In this document: piece by piece, positions 26,243 to 35,817 of the stretch
Position numbering within the stretch: position 1 is the first letter of the stretch
Layout: every line of letters begins with the position of its first letter
Origin: Lachnotalea glycerini
GTDB taxonomy: Bacteria > Bacillota > Clostridia > Lachnospirales > Lachnospiraceae
Direction of reading: 5' to 3'
NCBI RefSeq assembly: GCF_003201285.1
Contig: NZ_QICS01000001.1
Location: forward strand, 148,678 to 212,677
DNA length: 64,000 nucleotides
Made by a program: the position numbers and the translations under genes
The notes under the pieces: model-generated
The model's database searches: none
What the model was told of the DNA's origin: nothing
Seen by the model: only the letters and a program-made list of their open reading frames with translations

Positions 26243-27529
26243 ATGAATTTAGAAATCAATAAAATGTATCAAAATTTAGGAATAGATGAAGAGGTTTATA
26301 CCTTTGGCGAAGAGATCGTACAAACGTTAAAGGAACGTTTTGCTGCAATTGATGAAACAGTTGAATACAATCAGCTAAAGGTAATCAGTGCAATGCAAAA
26401 AAATAAGGTAAGTGATATACATTTTGCCGCCACAACAGGCTATGGCTATAATGATTTGGGAAGGGATACCCTAGAGGAAGTGTACGCCAGTGTTTTTCAC
26501 ACGGAAGCGGCACTTGTAAGACCACAGCTAATATGCGGTACACATGCACTCAATGTTGCTCTTTCTTCAAATCTAAGACCAGGTGATGAATTATTATCAC
26601 CTGTGGGAAAGCCGTATGATACATTAGAAGAGGTAATTGGAATCAGAGAATCCAAAGGCTCTTTAAAAGAATATGGAGTTACATATCGACAGGTAGATTT
26701 ATTAGAGGATGGTTCCTTTGATTATGAGAATATAAAAAAAGCAATCAATTCCAAAACAAAGCTGATAACCATACAACGCTCAAAGGGCTATCAAACCAGA
26801 CCAACGTTATCAGTTAAACAAATTGGAGAATTGATTGCTTTTGTTAAGGGAATAAAACCTAATGTTATTTGTATGGTTGATAATTGCTATGGAGAATTTG
26901 TTGAAAGAATAGAACCGACAGACGTAGGTGCTGATATGGCTGTTGGTTCCTTAATCAAAAATCCAGGAGGTGGACTTGCCCCAATTGGTGGATATATTGT
27001 AGGTACAAAGGAATGTGTTGAAAATGCAGCATACCGTCTTTCATCACCCGGACTAGGGAAGGAAGTCGGAGCGACTCTTGGTGTTACACAGTCTTTTTTT
27101 CAAGGCTTGTTTTTAGCACCAACGGTGGTGGGCGGAGCATTAAAGGGCGCCATCTTTGCTGCAAATATCTATCAAAAATTAGGCTTTGTTGTTGTTCCTG
27201 ATAGTACACAAAGCCGTCATGATATTATACAAGCGGTTACCTTTGGATCAGCAAAGGGAGTTATTGAGTTTTGCAAAGGAATACAGGCAGCCGCACCAGT
27301 TGACAGCCATGTTGTACCAGAACCATGGGCTATGCCAGGTTATGACAGTGATGTTATTATGGCAGCGGGAGCATTTATACAAGGTTCCTCTATTGAATTA
27401 AGTGCAGACGGACCTATCAAACCACCGTATGCTGTTTACTTCCAAGGTGGACTTACTTGGCAACATGCCAAGATGGGTATTATGATGTCATTACAGAAGT
27501 TAAAGGATGCAGGAATAGTGAAACTATAA
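26243..27529 (+). CDS. YnbB-like PLP-dependent protein (methionine gamma-lyase / 'aluminum resistance' family)
   Basis: A 428-residue fold-type I PLP enzyme of the Met_gamma_lyase family, also named 'aluminum resistance protein'; B. subtilis YnbB belongs here. FAATTGYGYNDLGRDTLE, PQLICGTHA and MVDNCYGEF are family signatures, and the PLP lysine is probably in SLIKNPGGG. The physiological reaction is not established; a carbon-sulfur lyase activity is inferred from fold. It sits 51 bases after miaA, the usual place of this family in Firmicutes. Its ribosome site is weak (GATAGAAA), suggesting low expression or coupling. Confidence 0.9.
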   Translation: MNLEINKMYQNLGIDEEVYTFGEEIVQTLKERFAAIDETVEYNQLKVISAMQKNKVSDIHFAATTGYGYNDLGRDTLEEVYASVFHTEAALVRPQLICGTHALNVALSSNLRPGDELLSPVGKPYDTLEEVIGIRESKGSLKEYGVTYRQVDLLEDGSFDYENIKKAINSKTKLITIQRSKGYQTRPTLSVKQIGELIAFVKGIKPNVICMVDNCYGEFVERIEPTDVGADMAVGSLIKNPGGGLAPIGGYIVGTKECVENAAYRLSSPGLGKEVGATLGVTQSFFQGLFLAPTVVGGALKGAIFAANIYQKLGFVVVPDSTQSRHDIIQAVTFGSAKGVIEFCKGIQAAAPVDSHVVPEPWAMPGYDSDVIMAAGAFIQGSSIELSADGPIKPPYAVYFQGGLTWQHAKMGIMMSLQKLKDAGIVKL

Positions 27530-27591
27530 ATTTTTGTATACAAGAAAAACGATTTATGATAAAATGAATTTGTTTGTTATGGTTATTAATA

Positions 27592-27618
27592 AGTTTACAT
27601 AATACTATTACGTAAACT
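27592..27618. promoter_or_regulatory. 27-base palindrome upstream of the DUF4321 gene
   Basis: AGTTTACATAATA (27592-27604) and TATTACGTAAACT (27606-27618) are inverted copies with one mismatch around a single central base. With no loop it fits a protein-binding site better than an RNA hairpin. It ends 26 bases before the DUF4321 start codon. No matching regulator is known to me. Confidence 0.45.
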
Positions 27619-27644
27619 ACTTGCTAAAATGTATGGAGGTTTAT

Positions 27645-27905
27645 ATGAGTTTTAGTAGAAATAAGAACTCTTGGGCATTGTTTTTACTAATTCTGACTGG
27701 AATTGTTCTAGGCGGATTTATCGGGACGCTGGGTGAGGGAACTTCTTATCTGAGTTGGTTGAATTATGGACAGAGCTTCGGTTTAGAAAATCCAATTATT
27801 TTAAATTTAGGGATTCTGGTTATTACTTTCGGATTGAATATTAAAATAACAATGGCAAGTATTATTGGGGTAATAGTTGCTATTATCATATATTTTACAT
27901 TATAA
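27645..27905 (+). CDS. DUF4321-type small membrane protein
   Basis: An 86-residue membrane protein with one hydrophobic segment at about 10-28 (LILTGIVLGGFIGTLGEG) and two more in the C-terminal half. This short glycine-rich layout matches DUF4321 proteins, found in clostridia next to radC and mreB; function unknown. The start at 27645 follows GGAGGTTTAT; an in-frame upstream ATG at 27621 has none. Confidence 0.8.
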   Translation: MSFSRNKNSWALFLLILTGIVLGGFIGTLGEGTSYLSWLNYGQSFGLENPIILNLGILVITFGLNIKITMASIIGVIVAIIIYFTL

Positions 27906-27946
27906 TGATAGTTATAGTTTTGGAGAGATGTTAAAAAGGAGTATCT

Positions 27947-28660
27947 ATGTATAAACATCTTGAAGAGAGTACAAGCTTGACAATGAAGCAAATGCCTAAA
28001 TCAGAGCAGCCTTATGAAAAATTTTTAGAATCTGGTGCAGAATCATTATCAGATGCAGAATTATTGGCAATTATAATAAGGACTGGGACAAAAAATGAAA
28101 GATCAATTGATTTAGCGAGAAAGGTTCTTAATATATCAAATACACAAGACAATTTGCTTGCTGTTACTAAATTATCGCTAAAGGAATTACAGCGTATAAA
28201 AGGAATAGGACAGGTAAAGGCAGTTCAGATTAAGTGCATAGCTGAACTTTCCAGAAGAATTTCGAAAACGAATGCAAAAAGCAAACTTTGCATGAATAAT
28301 CCGCACACAATAGCAGATTATTATATGGAAGATTTACGATTTGTAAATCAGGAAGTTACACTACTTATTATGGTTGATACCAAAAACCAATTTCTTAATG
28401 ATAAAGTTATTTCAAAAGGAACGGTAAATTCCTCACTGATATCACCGAGAGAAATATTCCTTGAATCCCTGAATAATCAAGCTGTTCATATTATTTTAAT
28501 ACATAATCATCCAAGCGGAGATCCAACTCCAAGCAAGGAAGATGTTTTAGCAACAAGAAGAATTAAGGAAGCTGGTGAATTAATAGGAATCATGCTTTTG
28601 GATCATATTATTATAGGTGATAGAAAATTTGTCAGTCTGAAAGAACTGGGAATATTATAA
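27947..28660 (+). CDS. radC: RadC-family JAB/MPN-domain protein
   Basis: A 237-residue RadC-type protein. Residues about 10-90 form the helix-hairpin-helix part (LSDAELLAIIIRTGTKN, LQRIKGIGQVKAVQIK). The C-terminal JAMM metalloprotease-like domain holds HNHPSGDPTPSKED with all metal ligands. The family's biochemical role is unsettled; the old DNA-repair label is doubtful. Position just upstream of mreB is the standard one in Firmicutes and may reflect a link to division or chromosome dynamics. Confidence 0.95.
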   Translation: MYKHLEESTSLTMKQMPKSEQPYEKFLESGAESLSDAELLAIIIRTGTKNERSIDLARKVLNISNTQDNLLAVTKLSLKELQRIKGIGQVKAVQIKCIAELSRRISKTNAKSKLCMNNPHTIADYYMEDLRFVNQEVTLLIMVDTKNQFLNDKVISKGTVNSSLISPREIFLESLNNQAVHIILIHNHPSGDPTPSKEDVLATRRIKEAGELIGIMLLDHIIIGDRKFVSLKELGIL

Positions 28661-28733
28661 AAATATTTTTAACAAAATAAGTGCAAAATATCTAATAAAT
28701 ACAAAACGAAGAAATAAGAAGGGGGTCAATGAT

Positions 28734-29753
28734 TTGGCTAGCAATATTTTTGGTATCGATTTAGGTACAAGTAACATTAAAATATATAATGAAGATGAGG
28801 ATACAATATTAAATGAAAAAAATATTATTGCTATTTTAAATAAAAATGTATTCTTTGCGGTAGGTGATGAGGCTTTTGAAATGTATGAGAAAGCACCTGC
28901 CAATATTAAAGTTACTTATCCAATGAGTAACGGAGTAATTGCTGATATTAAGAATATGCAATTAATTCTTAAAAAAATGCTTGAGAAAGCAGCTAAGAGT
29001 AATCTTAAAAATGGAGATTACTATATCGCAGTACCTACTGATATAACAGAAGTAGAAAAAAGAGCTTTTTATGATCTGGTTGAAAATGCAAATGTAAAGG
29101 CGAAGCGGGTTTACATTACCGAAAAAGCAATTGTAGATGCATTGGGACTTGGAATTGATGTGACCAGTTCACAAGGTATTATGATTGTAAATATAGGAGC
29201 TGATACAACTGAAATATCAATTGTTTCATTAGGTGGAATTGTAGTGAGCAGATTAATTAAAATTGGTGGTAATAAATTTGATGAAGCAATTATTAATTAC
29301 ATTAAGAGAAATTTCAATTTTATCATAGGTGATAAAACAGCAGAAGTTATTAAGAAAGAATTGGCAAATGCATTAGCTCCTGATGAATCCAGCGCTGGAG
29401 TTTATGGAAGGGATATTGTAACAGGACTTCCTTCAGAGCTTGCAATCAGTTCAAAAGTAATATACGAATCAATCAGTGAACCGCTTCATAGCATTGTGGA
29501 TGCGGTGAAGGTGATTTTGGAGAGAACGCCGCCAGAACTTGGTGCGGATATTATAAGAGCAGGCATTTATTTAACCGGAGGTTCATCTAATATACAGGGC
29601 TTAGATAAAATGTTTCATAAAGAAACAGGGCTTAAGGTTAATATCTGTGATAAGCCTGCAGAAAGTGTAGCGAGAGGTTTTAGCAAAATGATTAATGAAG
29701 CGGAATATAGAAAACTTGCATACACAACGAAAAATTTAAACAATGTAAGATAA
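28734..29753 (+). CDS. mreB: Rod-shape determining protein MreB
   Basis: A 339-residue bacterial actin that organises lateral wall synthesis. GIDLGTSNIKIY is the phosphate-1 loop, MIVNIGADTTEISIVSLGG the phosphate-2 loop, and GIYLTGGSSNIQGLD the adenosine motif. Translation starts at TTG 28734 after GAAGGGGGTC; the first residues MASNIFGIDLG need this start. It heads a tightly packed run with mreC, mreD, PBP2 and the min genes. Length is normal for MreB. Confidence 0.96.
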   Translation: MASNIFGIDLGTSNIKIYNEDEDTILNEKNIIAILNKNVFFAVGDEAFEMYEKAPANIKVTYPMSNGVIADIKNMQLILKKMLEKAAKSNLKNGDYYIAVPTDITEVEKRAFYDLVENANVKAKRVYITEKAIVDALGLGIDVTSSQGIMIVNIGADTTEISIVSLGGIVVSRLIKIGGNKFDEAIINYIKRNFNFIIGDKTAEVIKKELANALAPDESSAGVYGRDIVTGLPSELAISSKVIYESISEPLHSIVDAVKVILERTPPELGADIIRAGIYLTGGSSNIQGLDKMFHKETGLKVNICDKPAESVARGFSKMINEAEYRKLAYTTKNLNNVR

Positions 29754-29766
29754 TCAGAGGTATATT

Positions 29767-30609
29767 ATGAAAAGAAAAGCAAGATTTTCATTACCAAGTA
29801 AATACCTTTTACTAATTGTTACCTTTTTTTGTGTAGCCATGATTTTTATTACGTTTACTACTGATTTAGCTACAGGGCCGTTTAAAGTGATATCAGGTTA
29901 TGTTTTTATACCAATACAAAATGGCATCAATTATATTGGTACAAGCCTTACCGGTAAAGCAGAACAGCTACAAAACCTTCAGGATTTAATGGATAAAAAC
30001 ATTAAGCTTCAGGCTATGGTTGACGAATTAACAATAGAAAACAGTGCCTTACAGCAGGATAAATATGAATTGGCCCGGTTAAGAGAACTGTATAAACTTG
30101 ATGAGACATATCCAAGCTATAATAAGGTAGCAGCTCGAATTATAGGAAAAGATCCCGGTAATTGGTTTAGTACATTTACAATAGACAAAGGTTCTAATGA
30201 AGGATTTAAGGTAGATAACAATGTAATTGCGGGTAGTGGGCTGGTTGGTATTATTACAGAGGTAGGTCCTAACTGGTCAACGGTCAGGGCAATCATTGAT
30301 GATTCCAGTAATGTGAGTGCTATGATATTATCTACATCTGACCGGTGTATTATTACTGGTGATTTAAAACTAATGAGTCAGGGCATGATTCAATTTAGCC
30401 AATTAAATGACCAGGATAATTTAGTGAATGTTGGCGACAAGGTCGTAACTTCTAATATTAGTGATAAATATTTACAAGGTATATTAATTGGATATATAAG
30501 TGAAAAAACTACCGATGCAAATAATCTTACAAGCTCTGGATATGTTACTCCGGTTGTGGATTTTGAGCATTTACAAGAGGTATTGGTAATTACAGATTTA
30601 AAAGAATAA
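29767..30609 (+). CDS. mreC: Rod-shape determining protein MreC
   Basis: A 280-residue bitopic protein linking MreB to cell-wall synthases. One transmembrane helix near residues 13-33 is followed by a coiled coil at about 60-110 (EQLQNLQDLMDKNIKLQAMV) and the extracytoplasmic beta-domain pair with VAARIIGKDPGNWFSTFTID and SGLVGIITEVGPNWSTVR, both MreC signatures. It lies 13 bases after mreB. Confidence 0.95.
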   Translation: MKRKARFSLPSKYLLLIVTFFCVAMIFITFTTDLATGPFKVISGYVFIPIQNGINYIGTSLTGKAEQLQNLQDLMDKNIKLQAMVDELTIENSALQQDKYELARLRELYKLDETYPSYNKVAARIIGKDPGNWFSTFTIDKGSNEGFKVDNNVIAGSGLVGIITEVGPNWSTVRAIIDDSSNVSAMILSTSDRCIITGDLKLMSQGMIQFSQLNDQDNLVNVGDKVVTSNISDKYLQGILIGYISEKTTDANNLTSSGYVTPVVDFEHLQEVLVITDLKE

Positions 30610-30630
30610 GCAATGAAAGGCGGGGGATAA

Positions 30631-31149
30631 ATGAATAGAAAAATAGTAGTGACTCTGCTCGTGATTGTGTGTTTTTGTTTTCAATGCACCTTATTTAAAG
30701 CATTATCTATGGCATATATAACTCCTAATTTACTGATAGTTGTTACTTCATCGTTTGGATTTATGAGAGGTAAAAAAGAAGGATTGATAATCGGATTTTT
30801 TTGTGGATTTCTAATCGACATATTTTATGGAGATGTATTAGGTTTTTATGCTTTAATTTATATGTACATTGGATATGTAAATGGATTTTTTAATAAACTC
30901 TTTTATGATGAAGATATTAAACTACCAATAGTCCTTATTACTATAAGCGATTTGATATATGGATTAATCATTTATGTATTTTTATTTTTACTTCGATCAA
31001 GATTTGATTTTGGATATTATTTTGTTCATATTATTTTGCCAGAAGTTGTTTATACGGTTGTAGTAACAATTGTATTATACAGAATCATTAGGGCAATCAA
31101 CCGCAAACTAGAATCACATGAAAAAAGGAGTGCAAGCAAGTTTGTTTAA
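30631..31149 (+). CDS. mreD: Rod-shape determining protein MreD
   Basis: A 172-residue integral membrane protein with about five hydrophobic segments. RGKKEGLIIGFFCGFLIDIF and GVLGFYAL-type LGFYALIYMYIGYVNGFF match the MreD pattern of a charged loop before a glycine-rich helix. It follows mreC, and its last 32 bases overlap the PBP2 gene in another frame, indicating coupled translation. Confidence 0.92.
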   Translation: MNRKIVVTLLVIVCFCFQCTLFKALSMAYITPNLLIVVTSSFGFMRGKKEGLIIGFFCGFLIDIFYGDVLGFYALIYMYIGYVNGFFNKLFYDEDIKLPIVLITISDLIYGLIIYVFLFLLRSRFDFGYYFVHIILPEVVYTVVVTIVLYRIIRAINRKLESHEKRSASKFV

Positions 31150-33991
31150 AAATATAAAGGAAATTTTAAAGAGTATAGTTTCTTCCAGATTATTTATATT
31201 AACAATTGTTTTTGGTATTATGTTTGCAGTTCTGATTCAAAGAATTTTTCAATTACAAATTGTAAATGGTAATACATATTTGGAGAATTTTACTTTAAAA
31301 ATAAAGAAAGAGAAAACTATTCCAAGTACGCGTGGTAAAATTTATGACCGAAATGGTGAGGTTCTGGCTTATAATGAATTAGCATATGCGGTCACGATTG
31401 AGGATAACGGTAACTATTCATCTACGAAAGAAAAAAACAAAGCTTTAAATGATATCATTTATCAATTAATCAATATTATTGAAGCAAATGGAGACGATAT
31501 TATTAATGATTTTAATATCGTAATGGATGGTTCTGGAAATTATTCGTATACAGTTTCAGATACTCAACTATTAAGATTTCTTGCTGATATTTATGGTAAG
31601 GCGAATGTAGAGGATATAGGAGAGAATGCAGATAATTCTGCAAGCGAGGTGATAGAATACCTTCGAGGTGAAAAAAAATATGACATCGGTGATAATTATA
31701 CAAACGAGGAAGCACTTAAGATTATTACAATTCGCTTTGCAATGTCCGCTAATAGCTATCAGAAATATTTGGCAACAACAGTAGCTACCGATGTAAGCGA
31801 TGAAACGGTAGCTGTGGTAATGGAGAATGAAGATGTATTACAAGGGGTCAGTATAGAGGAAGGATCAATTCGAAGATATGTGGATAGTGAGTACTTTGCA
31901 CATATTATTGGATATACTGGAAAAGCTTCGCAAGAGGAACTGGACTCTCTTAAAAAAGAAAATGACAGCTATAAGCAAACGGATGTGGTTGGTAAATCAG
32001 GTATTGAAAAATATATGGAAACGCAGCTGCAAGGTACAAAAGGAACTGAACAGGTATATGTAGATAACCTTGGAAAGGTGATTGAAACGGATTCTAAAAC
32101 AGAACCGATTGCAGGTAATAATGTACAGCTTACTATAGATAAAGATTTACAAGAAGCAGTTTATAAAATTATTGAGCAAAAATTGGCAGGTATTCTGGTT
32201 TCCAAAATACAAAATATCAAAGAATATGTTCCAACCTCCAATGCTTCTGCAAGTGATATCATCATTCCGATTGATGATGTTTATTTTGCATTAATTGACA
32301 ATAATGTAATTGATATTAATCATTTCTCCAATGAAAATGCAAGTGCTACGGAAAGTGCAGTTTATTCAAAATATGAAAATAAAAAAGCATCTGTTATTGC
32401 AAGTATAGCGGAGCAATTAACTGGCAGCAATTCACAAGCTTACAAAAATTTAAGCGACGAAATGAAGGTATACGTATCTTATCTTGTAACCTTTTTAACG
32501 GATAATGGTATTATGCTCAAGAGTTCAATTGACACAGATGACGATACTTACAAGGCTTGGAAAAATGAAACAATCAGCTTAAAGGATTATCTATCCTATG
32601 CAATATCTAAAAACTGGATTGATATTACTAAAATAGATGTTGAAAAACGATATGCGGATACAAATGAAATCTTTAATTCTTTGATAGCTTATGTAGAGAA
32701 AAGCTTAACCAGTAATGCTGAATTTGATAAAAAACTATATAAATACATGATTAAAGAAAATATATTATCAGGTCAGGAAATATGTCTCATGCTTTTTGAT
32801 CAGGGAATATTAAAGGCAGAAGATACAACAACACCAAGTTTAGCTATTTCGGCAGCAGGTGGAGCTTACAAATTTATAGTCAGTAAAATTGAGGATCTGG
32901 AAATTACACCAGCCCAATTAGCTTTATGGCCATGCTCCGGCTCCTGTGTTGTAACGGATGTAAATACAGGTGAAGTGCTTGCGTGCGTTACGTATCCTAG
33001 CTACGATAACAATAAATTCGCGAACAGTATTGATGCAGATTACTATAATAAATTATTAAATGATAAATCCTATCCTTTATTAAATCGTGCAACACAGCAA
33101 AAAACGGCACCGGGTTCAACCTTTAAAATGGTGACTGCAACAGCAGGCTTAGAAGAGGGCGTGATCAGTACGACGGAACAGATTGATGATTTAGGTGTAT
33201 TTACGAAAGTGGAACAACCTCCAAAAGCGCCCAAATGTTGGAAATATACATCATCTCATATGACGCATGGAAAGATTAATGTTTCAGAAGCATTAAGAGA
33301 TTCCTGCAACTATTTCTTCTATGAAGTAGGCTGGCGGCTTAGTTTAACTTCGTCTGATCAGTATTCTAGTCAGACAGGGCTTGATAAGTTAAGAGAATAT
33401 GCAACTAAATATGGTTTATCAGAAACAAGTGGTATTGAAATAACTGAATCAGAACCACAGATTACGGATGAAGATTCTATTCGTTCATCCATCGGACAAG
33501 GTACAAATAACTTTACCAACGTACAGCTTTCAAAATATGTTACAACGGTTGCAAATAGCGGAACTTGTTATAATTTGACACTTTTGGATAAACTTATAGA
33601 TTCTAACGGAAATGTTATTGAAGATTATCAGCCAACAGTATATAATACTTTAGATGATATAAAATCATCAACTTGGACTTCAATTCATGAAGGTATGCGA
33701 ATGGTGGTTGAAAATTTAGGTGCTTTTAAAGGTATAGAGCTTCCGGTTGCAGGTAAAACGGGTACGGCTCAAGAGGTTACAACAAAGCCCAATCATGCAC
33801 TATTTGTTTCTTATGCACCTTATGATAATCCAGAAGTGGCTATCACTGTTCAGATACCAAACGGTTATTCTTCAACAAGTGCTGCCGAAGTAGGGAGAGA
33901 TGTAGTAAAATATTATTTTAATCTTACTGATGATTCTGAAGTGATAACAGGAAAAGCAGAGGAATTGGATTCGTATGTTGCAGGAGATTAG
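31118..33991 (+). CDS. mrdA: Class B penicillin-binding protein 2 (elongation transpeptidase), oversized
   Basis: A 957-residue PBP2, well above the roughly 600-720 of most homologues. A transmembrane helix at about 23-44 is followed by the dimerisation domain (TRGKIYDRNGEVLAYN, GKSGIEKYMETQL) and the transpeptidase domain with catalytic Ser667 in GSTFK, Ser729-Cys-Asn731, and Lys880-Thr-Gly882. The extra length is mainly an alpha-helical, acidic insert between about 365 and 600, sitting before the transpeptidase core. Clostridial PBP2 proteins are known to be large, so the insert is probably lineage-wide. It starts inside mreD and precedes minC by 27 bases, linking elongation and Min genes. 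Confidence 0.94.
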   Translation: MKKGVQASLFKNIKEILKSIVSSRLFILTIVFGIMFAVLIQRIFQLQIVNGNTYLENFTLKIKKEKTIPSTRGKIYDRNGEVLAYNELAYAVTIEDNGNYSSTKEKNKALNDIIYQLINIIEANGDDIINDFNIVMDGSGNYSYTVSDTQLLRFLADIYGKANVEDIGENADNSASEVIEYLRGEKKYDIGDNYTNEEALKIITIRFAMSANSYQKYLATTVATDVSDETVAVVMENEDVLQGVSIEEGSIRRYVDSEYFAHIIGYTGKASQEELDSLKKENDSYKQTDVVGKSGIEKYMETQLQGTKGTEQVYVDNLGKVIETDSKTEPIAGNNVQLTIDKDLQEAVYKIIEQKLAGILVSKIQNIKEYVPTSNASASDIIIPIDDVYFALIDNNVIDINHFSNENASATESAVYSKYENKKASVIASIAEQLTGSNSQAYKNLSDEMKVYVSYLVTFLTDNGIMLKSSIDTDDDTYKAWKNETISLKDYLSYAISKNWIDITKIDVEKRYADTNEIFNSLIAYVEKSLTSNAEFDKKLYKYMIKENILSGQEICLMLFDQGILKAEDTTTPSLAISAAGGAYKFIVSKIEDLEITPAQLALWPCSGSCVVTDVNTGEVLACVTYPSYDNNKFANSIDADYYNKLLNDKSYPLLNRATQQKTAPGSTFKMVTATAGLEEGVISTTEQIDDLGVFTKVEQPPKAPKCWKYTSSHMTHGKINVSEALRDSCNYFFYEVGWRLSLTSSDQYSSQTGLDKLREYATKYGLSETSGIEITESEPQITDEDSIRSSIGQGTNNFTNVQLSKYVTTVANSGTCYNLTLLDKLIDSNGNVIEDYQPTVYNTLDDIKSSTWTSIHEGMRMVVENLGAFKGIELPVAGKTGTAQEVTTKPNHALFVSYAPYDNPEVAITVQIPNGYSSTSAAEVGRDVVKYYFNLTDDSEVITGKAEELDSYVAGD

Positions 33992-34018
33992 ATACTCTGG
34001 TAAAGGAGGAAATATGAA

Positions 34019-34687
34019 ATGAGTAATAACTCGGTAGTTATTAAGAGTAATAAATATGGCATTGTAGTAAGACTGGATGAAACTACTCCATATGATGAGT
34101 TATTAGTAGAAATTGCAAATAAGTTTAAAGAATCCGAGAAATTCTTTAAGGATGCAAAAATGGTTCTATCCTTTGAAGGTAGAAAACTTACAGAAGATGA
34201 AGAACGAGATATTTTAGATGTTATATCAGAAAATTCTAAAATTCATATAGTTTGTATCATTGATGAAGATGAAAAGCGTGAGCAAAGATTCAGAAAAACA
34301 TTAGAAGAAAAGTTAAATGAAATTAATTCCCGTGATGGACAGTTTTACAAAGGAACTTTGCGTTCAGGACAAATTTTAGAAGCAGAGACAAGCCTAGTTA
34401 TTTTAGGTGATGTCAATCCTGGAGCCAAGGTCATTTCGAAGGGTAATGTTATTATACTTGGAGCTTTAAAAGGTAATGTGTATGCTGGTGCCACCGGCAA
34501 TCCATCTTCCTTTGTAGTAGCACTTGAGATGAATCCGGTTCAAATCCGAATTGGAGATGTTATTGCAAGAAGTTCAGATGAAACAAGAAAAAATATAGGT
34601 AATGAACCTAAGATATCATATGTGGAGGATGGTAATATTTATATCGAACCAATCTCAAAATCAGTACTAAATGATATAAATTTATAA
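34019..34687 (+). CDS. minC: Septum site-determining protein MinC
   Basis: A 222-residue division inhibitor. The N-terminal domain (about 1-100) blocks FtsZ polymerisation, and the C-terminal right-handed beta-helix (about 115-215) contains LVILGDVNPGAKVISKGNVI and LGALKGNVYAG, the typical MinC repeats that bind MinD. The start is ATG 34019, eight bases after AAAGGAGGA; an ATG at 34014 gives only a two-codon frame. The gene precedes minD by 33 bases. Confidence 0.95.
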   Translation: MSNNSVVIKSNKYGIVVRLDETTPYDELLVEIANKFKESEKFFKDAKMVLSFEGRKLTEDEERDILDVISENSKIHIVCIIDEDEKREQRFRKTLEEKLNEINSRDGQFYKGTLRSGQILEAETSLVILGDVNPGAKVISKGNVIILGALKGNVYAGATGNPSSFVVALEMNPVQIRIGDVIARSSDETRKNIGNEPKISYVEDGNIYIEPISKSVLNDINL

Positions 34688-34720
34688 CAAAACCTTATAA
34701 AATTTGGAGGGAAACATAGT

Positions 34721-35512
34721 ATGAGTGAAGTAATCGTAGTAACATCGGGAAAGGGTGGCGTTGGTAAAACTACAACATCAGCAAATGTGGGTACAGGACT
34801 TGCTAAATTAGATAAAAAGGTGGTTCTGATTGATACTGATATAGGATTAAGAAATCTTGATGTTGTAATGGGCTTAGAGAATCGCATTGTTTATAATTTA
34901 GTAGATGTAGTAGAAGGAAATTGTAGAATTAAGCAGGCGTTAATTAAAGATAAGAGATATTCCAATCTCTATTTATTACCTTCCGCTCAGACAAGAGATA
35001 AAACTTCCGTTACTCCTGAACAAATGAAAAAGCTTACTGATGAATTAAAAGAAGAGTTTGATTACATAATTCTTGATTGTCCAGCAGGTATTGAGCAGGG
35101 CTTTAAGAATGCAATTGCAGGTGCAGACAGAGCATTAATTGTTACAACACCGGAAGTATCTGCAATTCGAGATGCCGATCGTATTATTGGGCTGTTAGAA
35201 GCAAATAATATGGATAAAATTGATTTGATTGTTAATCGTTTAAGAATGGATATGGTAAAACGAGGAGATATGATGTCAATTGATGATGTTGTTGATATAT
35301 TAGCTATTAATCTAATTGGTGCCGTTCCAGATGACGAAGCAATTGTAATATCTACCAATCAAGGTGAACCTCTTGTAGGCTCTGACACATTAGCAGGAAA
35401 GGCATATATGAATATATGTCATAGAGTAATCGGAGAGGAAGTTCCTTTAATGGATTTAAAAGCAGAAAATGGCTTTTTTGCAAAAATAGCAAGTTTGTTT
35501 AAGAAAAACTAA
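34721..35512 (+). CDS. minD: Septum site-determining ATPase MinD
   Basis: A 263-residue ParA/MinD ATPase that recruits MinC to the membrane. SGKGGVGKTTTSANV is the deviant Walker A with the signature Lys, DTDIGLRNLDVVMG the switch region, and DYIILDCPAGIEQGF the Walker B/switch II. The C terminus FFAKIASLFKKN is the amphipathic membrane-targeting helix. It lies between minC and minE. Confidence 0.97.
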   Translation: MSEVIVVTSGKGGVGKTTTSANVGTGLAKLDKKVVLIDTDIGLRNLDVVMGLENRIVYNLVDVVEGNCRIKQALIKDKRYSNLYLLPSAQTRDKTSVTPEQMKKLTDELKEEFDYIILDCPAGIEQGFKNAIAGADRALIVTTPEVSAIRDADRIIGLLEANNMDKIDLIVNRLRMDMVKRGDMMSIDDVVDILAINLIGAVPDDEAIVISTNQGEPLVGSDTLAGKAYMNICHRVIGEEVPLMDLKAENGFFAKIASLFKKN

Positions 35513-35526
35513 AGGAGGCAGTTAGT

Positions 35527-35799
35527 ATGAACATTATGGATTTTTTCCGGAAGAAAAATTCAAGCGATGTTGCGAAAGATCGTTTAAAGCTAGTGTTAGT
35601 TTCAGATAGAGCTAATTGCTCACCTGAAGTTATGGAAATGATAAAAAATGATATTATTAAGGTCATTTCCAAATATTTAGAAGTGGATGCCGAGGGTTTG
35701 GATATTCAAATAACACAAACTGATATTGATGGAGCCAAAGGTGTTCCGGCTTTATATGCTAATATACCTATTAAAAAGTTGAAACAGACTTCTGAGTAA
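35527..35799 (+). CDS. minE: Cell division topological specificity factor MinE
   Basis: A 90-residue MinE, which displaces MinC from MinD and drives its oscillation or polar confinement. The N-terminal MNIMDFFRKKNSSDVAKDRL is the membrane-binding and anti-MinCD helix; the rest is the topological domain (VISKYLEVDAEGLDIQI). A complete MinCDE set implies an oscillating Min system rather than the MinJ/DivIVA type of Bacillus. Confidence 0.94.
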   Translation: MNIMDFFRKKNSSDVAKDRLKLVLVSDRANCSPEVMEMIKNDIIKVISKYLEVDAEGLDIQITQTDIDGAKGVPALYANIPIKKLKQTSE

Positions 35800-35817
35800 G
35801 ATAAACTGGAGAGAACT

